Shown here: one piece after another, positions 57,785 to 64,000 of the stretch
Layout of the letters: each line of letters begins with the position of its first letter
Position numbering within the stretch: position 1 is the stretch's first letter
NCBI RefSeq assembly: GCF_036924595.1
Contig: NZ_JAZHRV010000001.1
Span: 2,170,001 to 2,234,000, forward strand
DNA length: 64,000 bases
Direction of reading: 5' to 3'
Source: Bradyrhizobium algeriense
GTDB taxonomy: Bacteria; Pseudomonadota; Alphaproteobacteria; Rhizobiales; Xanthobacteraceae
Program-made: the position numbers and the translations under genes
Notes under the pieces: model-generated
What the model saw: only the letters and a program-made list of their open reading frames with translations
Told to the model about the DNA's origin: nothing
The model's database searches: none

Positions 57785-58714
57785 ATGTCACTGCAAGGCG
57801 TGTACGGACAAAGGCTCGGGCAGCCCTTGCATCTGAAGGACGCGCCTTCGCTGATAACCCGCTCCCTGCGCAGTGCTGCACTCGCGGTTACCGAAACCCG
57901 GGATGATAACCCTGCGCCAGGTCTTTCCGGCTCGTTTCCCTCCGAGGATGCCTATCTCGTCAGCCTCAAATTTCGTGATTACAGGGATTGCGAGTGCTGG
58001 GAGCGCGGCCGATGCGTGATCAAGACGGATGTCCGCGCCGGCGCAACCTATCTGTACGACCTGAAGCGCGATCCGCGCTATCTGATCGACAAGCCGTTCC
58101 ACTCCCTGTTCTTCTATCTGCCGCGCACGGCGCTCGACGACATCGCCAAACAGACCGGCGCGCCACGCATTGGCGAACTCGGCTATCAGCCCGGCATCGG
58201 CCATGACGACGCGGTCGTCCGTCATCTCGGCGCGTCGTTTCTGGAAGCGCTGCGTCGGCCGGACGAAACCAACCAGCTTTTCGTCGATCATATGATGCTC
58301 GCGTTCGCGGCCCACGTCGCCCAGACCTATGGCGGGCTGCAGCGCATCATCGATCCGCACCGCGGCGGCCTTGCCCCGTGGCAGGCGAAGCGAGCCTGCG
58401 AAAGGCTCGAATCCAACCTCGACGGAAAGCTCTCGCTGGAGCAAATCGCCGCCGAGTTTGATCTCTCGGTCAGCCATTTTTCACGCGCATTTCGCATTTC
58501 CACCGGCCTGCCGCCGCACCAGTGGCTTCTTCGCCAGCGCGTGGAGGCGGCCAAGCGGTTGATGACTGTCCGAGACTTGCCGCTGTCCGAGATTGCGATA
58601 TCGGCAGGGTTTGCCCATCAAAGCCACTTTACGCGGGTGTTTTCGGCCGCGGTCGGCGTCAGCCCGGGCGCCTGGCGCCGCGAGGCGCATGGCGTCCCGG
58701 AAGGCGCGTTGTGA
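57785..58714 (+). CDS. AraC-family transcriptional regulator 2
   Basis: A ~309-aa regulator from ATG 57785 (the frame opens at 57725). The sensor part includes YLVSLKFRDYRDCECWERGR and HSLFFYLPRTALDDIAKQTG; the HTHs are KLSLEQIAAEFDLSVSHFSR with AFRISTGLPPHQWLLRQRVE, and DLPLSEIAISAGFAHQSHFT ending RVFSAAVGVSPGAWRRE. It is only distantly related to regulator 1. It lies 0.7 kb before the dual-binding-domain protein gene, separated from it by a tail fragment of that protein. Confidence 0.85.
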   Translation: MSLQGVYGQRLGQPLHLKDAPSLITRSLRSAALAVTETRDDNPAPGLSGSFPSEDAYLVSLKFRDYRDCECWERGRCVIKTDVRAGATYLYDLKRDPRYLIDKPFHSLFFYLPRTALDDIAKQTGAPRIGELGYQPGIGHDDAVVRHLGASFLEALRRPDETNQLFVDHMMLAFAAHVAQTYGGLQRIIDPHRGGLAPWQAKRACERLESNLDGKLSLEQIAAEFDLSVSHFSRAFRISTGLPPHQWLLRQRVEAAKRLMTVRDLPLSEIAISAGFAHQSHFTRVFSAAVGVSPGAWRREAHGVPEGAL

Positions 58715-58723
58715 TCCGGGGAA

Positions 58724-59047
58724 ATGTCAGGCGCCGCACGCTTTGATCGCGCGGTGAAAAGTTGGCGTCAATTTCGGGGCGTTTCTGAGGGCGAAATGCG
58801 CGCGTTCCATCCGAAGTGGAAGGAAATGGCGCCACGCGCGACGGTGTCCGGCTGGACCCGCTTCAAGGCGGCGCAGGAATGGCTCGACCGCAACATGCCA
58901 CTGCCCGCGAACGCGGCCGTGTCGTCGGCATCCGGCGCGGCACCGGTACCGGCTGCACCGGCCGCAGCCCTTGCCCCGCAGGACCCGCTGTATCGCGAAT
59001 TCCTGGAGTGGCGGACCAGCCGCGCCAAGGCCAGTACCAACATATAA
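58724..59047 (+). pseudogene. detached copy of the C-terminal tail of the dual binding protein
   Basis: A 107-codon frame. The first 26 codons are unrelated; from FHPKWKEMAPRATVSGWTRF onward it is almost identical to the last ~85 residues of the 791-aa protein (59443-61818), including the DNA of the tail and the terminator behind it. The copy therefore looks like the stump of a second full-length gene whose front was deleted. No ribosome site. Confidence 0.75.
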
Positions 59048-59098
59048 TCAGGCCAACCGGTATAACGCGGATTGACGATAACGCGGTTTGACGATAAG

Positions 59099-59130
59099 GG
59101 CGGTCCGCTTCGGCGGGCCGCCGTGTTTTT
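59099..59130 (+). terminator. Rho-independent terminator (UUCG loop), copy 1
   Basis: GGCGGTCCGC-TTCG-GCGGGCCGCC: a 10-bp stem with one G-U pair and a UUCG tetraloop, followed by GTGTTTTT. It is homologous to the terminator at 61871-61902 behind the complete gene. Confidence 0.8.
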
Positions 59131-59222
59131 GGGATAGGGGCGGCGCAACGTGTCTTGTGTTTCGGTCGGTATCCTCGGTCGGCCTTCAAAATCGACCGCA
59201 GGCTGTATTTGCAACCGTAGGA

Positions 59223-59260
59223 CGAATCGATATTCGTTGATGCAACCGAATCCCGATTCG
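59223..59260 (+). promoter_or_regulatory. twin palindromes upstream of the dual binding protein gene
   Basis: CGAATCGATATTCG (59223-59236, perfect CGAAT/ATTCG) and CGAATCCCGATTCG (59247-59260, perfect CGAATC/GATTCG) begin 24 nt apart, i.e. a little over two DNA turns. They lie about 75 nt before a TTGACA (59333-59338) and 185 nt before the start codon. Two like half-site pairs at this spacing are typical of cooperative regulator binding. The rest of 59131-59442 shows no gene. Confidence 0.55.
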
Positions 59261-59442
59261 GTAACGCTAATGTGCTGCATTGTCGCGGTAGAACACACAA
59301 TCGACTAACCGCGCTCTGGTAAACGACTGGGCTTGACACAAAATCAATCCGATTGAGACACAATGTCAGCGAGTAGGGCTGAAACGTTATCCTTCTCGCT
59401 GCTGGGAAATCGCAGGTATATTGCTTTAGGGGGCGCAGGCAG

Positions 59443-61818
59443 ATGCGGGCTTTGATCGATACTCGTTGGGTGGCACAATTGTCCGGGTCTGGGACCCGCG
59501 ACGGTCTGCGCGGGCTTTTCTCCGCGCCTCGGCGCAGCGCCGCGGCGGCACTGGTAGTGCTTGCCGCGATGGCGGGGCCGGCTTTTGGCCAGGGGCTGCC
59601 GCCCCCGAGCGACAGGGAGATCCGGATTGGCAACACCGCGCCCTATACCGGTCCGGCCTCCGCCTATGGCGTTATCGCCAAGACCATCGCGGCCTATCTG
59701 GACAAGGTCAACGCCGAAGGCGGGATCAACGGCCGCAAGGTCAATATGATCACCTATGACGACGCCTACGAACCGACCAAGACCATGGCGATGACCCGCA
59801 AGCTGGTCGAGGAAGACAACGTTCTCCTCGCCCTGGGGACCATCGGCACGAACACGAACGCCGCGATCCAGCCCTATTTGAACTCAAAAAAGGTCCCGCA
59901 ACTTTTTGCGTTGTCGGGCGCGGCGGCCTGGGACCAGCCGCAAGAGTTTCCCTGGACCATCGGCTTCTTGCCGACCTACACGGCTGAAGCGCAAATTTTT
60001 GCGCAGTATCTGCTGGAGAATCATCCCCGCAGCAGGATCGCCGTCCTCTATCAGGAGGATGGGATGGGCAAGGAATACCTGAAGGGCCTGAAGGACGGCC
60101 TGGGTGGCAAGATTGCGATCGTGGCCGAGGCGCCATACAAGGTGACCGACACCACCATCGACGCCCAGATGGCCAAGCTCAAGGCCTCCGGCGCCGACGT
60201 CCTCATCGAGTTCACCACGCCGAAATTCGCGATCATGGCGATCAAGCGAGCCGCCGAACTCGGTTGGAGGCCGCTACAGTTCGCCGCGTCGATCTCCAAT
60301 TCGTACTCGGCCGTGATTCAGCCGGCGGGCCCGCAAAATGCGGAAGGCCTGCTGTCGGCGGCATACAGGCTGGAGGGCGAAGACGCGGCGGCGGCCGGCG
60401 AGGCGGTGTTCCGCGAATGGAGCGCCTTCATGCAGCGCTATCTTCCGAGCGTGAGCAAGACCAACGGCCAGGCCGTCCTCGGCTATCTGGTCGGCAAGTT
60501 GACGGTCGAGGTCCTGAAGAACTGCGGCGACGACCTGTCGCGCGAAAACATCATGAAGCAGGCCCGCTTGCTCAAGGGTATCCAGCTTCCCATGATGGTG
60601 CAGGGCATCAAGATCGACACCAGCCCGTCCGACCACGCGCCAATCGAGCAGATGCGGATGATGCGCTTCACCAACGGCCAGTGGCAGCACTTCGGCCCGG
60701 TGCGAAGCGGCGTCGATGCGGGCGCCGTCAGCGATTCCTTCAAGACCATCTTCAAGTACGGCACCGCCACCAAGCGCGATCTGGCGAACCAGCTCAACGC
60801 CAATACCGTGAGCCTGATGACCGGTTCGTTCGGCTCTACCTACGCCCAGGTGGGCGCCGATCTCGCCTCGGTGCTCGACAATGGCACCTCGCTGCGGATC
60901 CTGCCGGTGATGGGCCGTGGATCGGTGCAAGCGGTGTCGGACATCCTGCTGCTGCGGGGCGTCGACGCCGGCATCGTCCGCAAGGACACGCTGTCCTACC
61001 TAGACCGCAAGGACTTCGCCAAGGACATCCGCAACCAGTTCGTCTACGTCGCCAAGATGTTCAACGAGGAAATGCACGTGCTGGCGCCGAGGTCGATCAC
61101 CAACATGCGGGATCTCGACGGCAAGACCGTGGTGGTCGATTTGCCCGACAGCTCGACCTTCGTGACGGCGATCAACGTGTTCGACCGGCTCGGCATCAGG
61201 CCGCATCTGATCTATCAGGAGCCGCGGCTGGCGGTGGACATGCTGCGCAAGGGCGAGGTCGACGCCATCGTGGCGATCGAAGGCAAGCCGCTGCAATGGC
61301 TGAACCAGATCAACGACCGCAACCTGCATCTGGTGCCGGTCGACTATGCCAAGCCGCTGCAGGAGGAATATCTGCCGTCCAAGCTGTCGTCGACGGACTA
61401 CCCGAACCTGGTCGCGGATGGCGGCTCTGTGGAGACGATTGCGGCCGAGGCGGTGCTGGCGTCGTATAACTGGGCGCCGAACAGCGACCGCTACCGCCGT
61501 CTGGCGCTTTTGGTGGACACCATGTTCGACAAGGTCGGCCAGTTGCAGCGTCCGCCGTTCCATCCGAAGTGGAAGGAAATGGCGCCACGCGCGACGGTGT
61601 CCGGCTGGACCCGCTTCAAGGCGGCGCAGGAATGGCTCGACCGCAACATGCCGCTGCCCGCAGGCTCGGCCGTGTCGGCGGCATCAGGCGCCGTGGCGCC
61701 GCCGCCGGCTCCGTTTGCTGCACCGGCCGCAGCCCTTGCGCCGCAGGACCGCGATCCCCTGTATCGCGAATTCCTAGAATGGCGGGCCAGCCGCGCCAAG
61801 GCCGGCGCCAGCAGGTAA
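59443..61818 (+). CDS. dual periplasmic-binding-domain protein (LIV-type + TAXI-type)
   Basis: A 791-aa exported protein. After a ~50-residue leader (hydrophobic SAAAALVVLAAMAGPAFG), residues ~58-430 form a complete branched-chain-type binding domain (IRIGNTAPYTGPASAYGVIA, INGRKVNMITYDDAYEPTKT, AVLYQEDGMGKEYLKGLKDG). Residues ~450-700 resemble a TAXI/NMT1-type TRAP binding domain (LMTGSFGSTYAQVGADLASV, DLDGKTVVVDLPDSSTFVTA, MLRKGEVDAIVAIEGKP). An Ala/Pro-rich tail of ~85 residues follows. LIV- and TAXI-type domains normally serve different transporter classes. No permease is adjacent. The two domains are joined without a frameshift. Confidence 0.85.
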   Translation: MRALIDTRWVAQLSGSGTRDGLRGLFSAPRRSAAAALVVLAAMAGPAFGQGLPPPSDREIRIGNTAPYTGPASAYGVIAKTIAAYLDKVNAEGGINGRKVNMITYDDAYEPTKTMAMTRKLVEEDNVLLALGTIGTNTNAAIQPYLNSKKVPQLFALSGAAAWDQPQEFPWTIGFLPTYTAEAQIFAQYLLENHPRSRIAVLYQEDGMGKEYLKGLKDGLGGKIAIVAEAPYKVTDTTIDAQMAKLKASGADVLIEFTTPKFAIMAIKRAAELGWRPLQFAASISNSYSAVIQPAGPQNAEGLLSAAYRLEGEDAAAAGEAVFREWSAFMQRYLPSVSKTNGQAVLGYLVGKLTVEVLKNCGDDLSRENIMKQARLLKGIQLPMMVQGIKIDTSPSDHAPIEQMRMMRFTNGQWQHFGPVRSGVDAGAVSDSFKTIFKYGTATKRDLANQLNANTVSLMTGSFGSTYAQVGADLASVLDNGTSLRILPVMGRGSVQAVSDILLLRGVDAGIVRKDTLSYLDRKDFAKDIRNQFVYVAKMFNEEMHVLAPRSITNMRDLDGKTVVVDLPDSSTFVTAINVFDRLGIRPHLIYQEPRLAVDMLRKGEVDAIVAIEGKPLQWLNQINDRNLHLVPVDYAKPLQEEYLPSKLSSTDYPNLVADGGSVETIAAEAVLASYNWAPNSDRYRRLALLVDTMFDKVGQLQRPPFHPKWKEMAPRATVSGWTRFKAAQEWLDRNMPLPAGSAVSAASGAVAPPPAPFAAPAAALAPQDRDPLYREFLEWRASRAKAGASR

Positions 61819-61870
61819 AGGCCGGCGGCAGCAGGTAATCGGACCAGCCGGTAACACGGTTTGACGACAA

Positions 61871-61902
61871 GACGGCCCGCTTCGGCGGGCCGTCGTGCTT
61901 TT
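61871..61902 (+). terminator. Rho-independent terminator (UUCG loop), copy 2
   Basis: GACGGCCCGC-TTCG-GCGGGCCGTC: a perfect 10-bp stem with a UUCG tetraloop, followed by GTGCTTTT. It lies 52 nt after the stop of the 791-aa protein gene. Confidence 0.85.
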
Positions 61903-62055
61903 GGGGTCCGGCCGCCAGCGCGCAAGAGCGGGCGCCGAACGGATGGCGTCATGCCGGTAATGCAGGGCTCAGTCACATAAAATAGTGTATCGGCTTGGCT
62001 TCGCAGCGCCCGGACACGTTCCCGCGCCACCACGCCAAAAATTCGGAGGAAATTC

Positions 62056-63282
62056 ATGTCGGCTCTGCCACTTTCGGGCATCAAAATTCTCGACCTGACG
62101 CGGGTGCTTGCAGGCCCGTTGTCGGCACAGATGCTGGCCGATCTGGGCGCCGAGGTGATCAAGATCGAACGCCCCGGCGGCGGCGACGACGCCCGCGCCT
62201 TCGGCCCGCCTTACCTGAAAGATCCCGAGGGCAAGGCGAACAACAACAACTCGTTCTATCTCTGCGCCAACCGCAACAAGAAATCCGTCACCGTCAATAT
62301 CGCGACGGCGGAAGGGCAGGACATCGTCCGCGAGCTCGCCAAAACCTGCGACGTGATGATGGAGAACTACAAGGTCGGCGATCTCAAGCGCTACCGGCTG
62401 GATTACGAAGCGATCAAGGCGATCAACCCCGGCATCATCTATTGTTCGGTGACCGGCTTTGGCCAGACCGGGCCTTACGCGCCGCGCGCCGGCTACGACG
62501 CGATCCTGCAGGCGATGGGCGGGCTGATGAGCGTCACCGGTCATCTCGACGGCGAGCCGGGCGCGGGGCCGATGAAGGTCGGTCCTTCCATCGTCGACTA
62601 CATGACCGGCATGAATTCCTCGATCGGCATTCTGGCGGCGCTCTATCACCGCAAGGCCAATGACGGGGAGGGGCAGCATGTCGACGTCTGCCTGTTCGAC
62701 ACTGTGATCGCCTCGCTATCGCATTACGCGCAGATCTTTCTCGTCAACGGCCAGACCCCGCCGCGGCGCGGCACCTGGGGCAATGGCGGCATGCCGGCCG
62801 GCGTGTTCCGCTGTACCGACGGCGAGTTGATGCTGGTGGTCGGCAATGACGGCCAGTTCCAGCGCACCTGCGGCGTGCTCGGGGCGCCGGAACTCGCGAC
62901 CGATCCGCGCTTTCTCAAGAACAACGATCGCGTCGTCCACGGCAAGGAGATCATGGCGATCTTTGCAGGCCTCTTCCTGAAGAAGCCGGTGGCCTACTGG
63001 CTGGAGGAGCTGGAGAAGGCCGGCGTTCCCTCGGGCCCGATCAACGATTTCTCGCAGGTGTTCAACGATCCGCACGTGCAGTCGCGCGGCATGCAGGTCA
63101 AGGTCGACCACCCCTTGCAGCACGACCTGTCGCTGATCCGTAATGCCATCACCTTCTCCGGCACCCCGGTAAAGGAATATCGCGCCCCGCCGCTGCTCGG
63201 CGCGGATACGAAGGATGTGCTGGCGACGATCGGGTATGACGAGGCCAAGGTCGAGGCGTTGAAGGCGCAGAAGATCGTCTGA
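62056..63282 (+). CDS. CaiB/BaiF (family III) CoA-transferase
   Basis: A 408-aa enzyme that moves CoA between carboxylic acids. N-terminal LSGIKILDLTRVLAGPLSAQ, MLADLGAEVIKIERPGGGDD, the NRNKKSVTVNI segment, and the catalytic Asp in GPSIVDYMTGMNSSIG; the C-terminal domain includes PSGPINDFSQVFNDPHVQSR. Excellent GGAGGAAATTC ribosome site. Full length. No acyl-CoA dehydrogenase or hydratase gene is next to it in the window, so the substrate is open. Confidence 0.92.
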   Translation: MSALPLSGIKILDLTRVLAGPLSAQMLADLGAEVIKIERPGGGDDARAFGPPYLKDPEGKANNNNSFYLCANRNKKSVTVNIATAEGQDIVRELAKTCDVMMENYKVGDLKRYRLDYEAIKAINPGIIYCSVTGFGQTGPYAPRAGYDAILQAMGGLMSVTGHLDGEPGAGPMKVGPSIVDYMTGMNSSIGILAALYHRKANDGEGQHVDVCLFDTVIASLSHYAQIFLVNGQTPPRRGTWGNGGMPAGVFRCTDGELMLVVGNDGQFQRTCGVLGAPELATDPRFLKNNDRVVHGKEIMAIFAGLFLKKPVAYWLEELEKAGVPSGPINDFSQVFNDPHVQSRGMQVKVDHPLQHDLSLIRNAITFSGTPVKEYRAPPLLGADTKDVLATIGYDEAKVEALKAQKIV

Positions 63283-63375
63283 TTTCGACATCGACACTTC
63301 CATCTTTATCGAAGCATGGCGGCGCCAGATTGCGCTAGTCTGCACCCTCGATCAGTCCGTTCGAGAGGCGCAACG

Positions 63376-63768
63376 ATGAAGCGGGAAGTCATTCACGTCG
63401 AGCCGATGTCGTCCTGGCTTGCGAAGCGGAGCGCACCGGTCTCGCCGGTGACGCGCGGCGGCGGCATGGTGTTTGTTTCGGGCCTGCCGCCGTTCGATCC
63501 CGATACCGGCGAGCTCTTCGCCGGCCCGATCGAGCGTCAGACCGAGCTCGTCCTTGAGCAATTGAAGCTGTGCCTGGAGACCGCGGGCACATCGCTGCGC
63601 AACGTGATGAAGTGCAACGTCTACTGCACCTCGGTCGAGCACTTCGCCGCCGTCAACGCGATCTATGCGCGCTATTTTCCGGAAGAGCCCCCGGCGCGCA
63701 TCTTCGTTTGCGTTCCCCAATGGTTTGGGCCGTTCGATATCGAAATCGATTGCGTCGCGGTGATGTAG
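63376..63768 (+). CDS. RidA/YjgF family protein
   Basis: A 130-aa protein from ATG 63376 (GAGAGG upstream). RidA proteins hydrolyse reactive enamines/imines from PLP enzymes; other subgroups act in catabolic pathways. Visible are MVFVSGLPPFDPDTGEL, GPIERQTELVLEQLKLCLET, VMKCNVYCTSVEHFAAVNAI, YARYFPEEPPARIFVCVP. The family's substrate-contacting Arg is at PPARIF. The end FDIEIDCVAVM is standard. It probably forms a trimer. It follows the CoA-transferase by 93 nt. Confidence 0.9.
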   Translation: MKREVIHVEPMSSWLAKRSAPVSPVTRGGGMVFVSGLPPFDPDTGELFAGPIERQTELVLEQLKLCLETAGTSLRNVMKCNVYCTSVEHFAAVNAIYARYFPEEPPARIFVCVPQWFGPFDIEIDCVAVM

Positions 63769-63778
63769 GCGCTCCAAT

Positions 63779-64000
63779 TCAGCGCAGCCCCTGACGGTCG
63801 ATCACGATCCGGTGGATCTGGATGAACTCCGGGAGTTCGATCAGGAACTCGGGATCGCGGTCGAGATGGTGAACCTTGGTCGGCTCGCCCCTGGTGAAGG
63901 CGGTCATCGAGTCGAGGTCCGGCCAATAGGAAATGGTCGTGAACCAGCTCTCGTGTGCGCGATCCTCGCGGAATAGCTGGACGCCAAGAGCGGTTTTCTC
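63779..64000 (-). CDS. antibiotic-biosynthesis-monooxygenase-like protein, 3' part
   Basis: A minus-strand frame open to the window edge, so the N-terminus is outside. It reads EKTALGVQLFREDRAHESWF, TTISYWPDLDSMTAFTRGEP, TKVHHLDRDPEFLIELPEFI, QIHRIVIDRQGLR and stops. W-x-(S/D)-x-x-A-x-x-x-F ... L-P-E-x-x-x-x-x-x-V is the pattern of small ABM/dimeric alpha-beta barrel proteins. Convergent with the RidA gene, 10 nt apart. Confidence 0.65.
   Translation of the reverse strand, partial: EKTALGVQLFREDRAHESWFTTISYWPDLDSMTAFTRGEPTKVHHLDRDPEFLIELPEFIQIHRIVIDRQGLR

Noticed and set aside
1..64000. CRISPR array, phage structural genes, conjugation genes
   Set aside because: No regularly spaced direct repeats, cas genes, capsid/tail or Tra/Trb proteins were found.

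Overview
The window is GC-rich (low 60s % by eye) alphaproteobacterial DNA, most likely Bradyrhizobium or a close relative. The reasons are many small orphan protein families that I associate with that genus (DUF2934, the W-P-S-x-V-P family, the MTVWIYV family), a Bradyrhizobium-type intergenic repeat at 37759-37854, and several Bug-type and branched-chain (LIV-type) ABC binding proteins. No rRNA, intact tRNA or CRISPR array was seen.

Region 1 (1-22126) looks like accessory DNA. It opens with the 3' part of ornithine aminotransferase. From 1.1 to 13.9 kb there is a graveyard of very small genes and broken genes: SRAP, LigD, cupin, universal stress protein, tyrosine integrase, an IS transposase, topoisomerase IB and a zinc-peptidase tail. 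One intact IS481-type element (10652-11690) lies among them. Then comes a carbohydrate block, glgX (+) facing a maltokinase and glgE (-), for alpha-glucan metabolism through maltose 1-phosphate, followed by a frameshifted aldo/keto reductase. The region ends at 22083-22126 with an orphan 44-nt copy of the 3' end of a tRNA-Gly gene. That is what the distal attachment site of an integrated island looks like, so 22126 is a probable island boundary; the intact tRNA and any active integrase would lie to the left of the window.

Region 2 (22.2-38.9 kb) is a catabolic and uptake locus. About twelve minus-strand genes run from 34937 to 22769: 3-hydroxyisobutyrate-dehydrogenase-like enzyme, MmgE/PrpD, LivH, a fused LivM-LivG, LivF, two tandem paralogous binding proteins, a carboxymuconolactone-decarboxylase-like protein, two SDRs, a GntR/FCD regulator and a Bug binding protein. 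A divergent plus-strand set (PrpD, CMD, metallo-beta-lactamase fold) repeats two of the same families. The shared promoter region carries a 19-bp inverted repeat (35022-35040). The substrate is unknown.

Region 3 (39.2-50.9 kb) is an amide-utilisation locus. AmiC and AmiR (ligand sensor and ANTAR antiterminator) lie divergent from an operon of amidase, acetamidase/formamidase, a five-gene amide/urea-type ABC transporter, an SDR and a second amidase. A strong intrinsic terminator sits in the leader before the first amidase, as expected for AmiR antitermination.

Region 4 (51.1-64 kb) holds an M20 peptidase, a metallo-hydrolase, an NDH-2-like flavoprotein, a locally duplicated and decayed patch (two paralogous small genes, one fused to an alpha/beta-hydrolase remnant; a broken copy beside an intact AraC regulator), a second AraC regulator, and an unusual 791-aa protein that fuses a LIV-type and a TAXI-type periplasmic binding domain. 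Upstream of it lie two palindromes and a detached near-identical copy of its tail. The window closes with a CaiB/BaiF CoA-transferase, a RidA protein and a partial monooxygenase-like gene.
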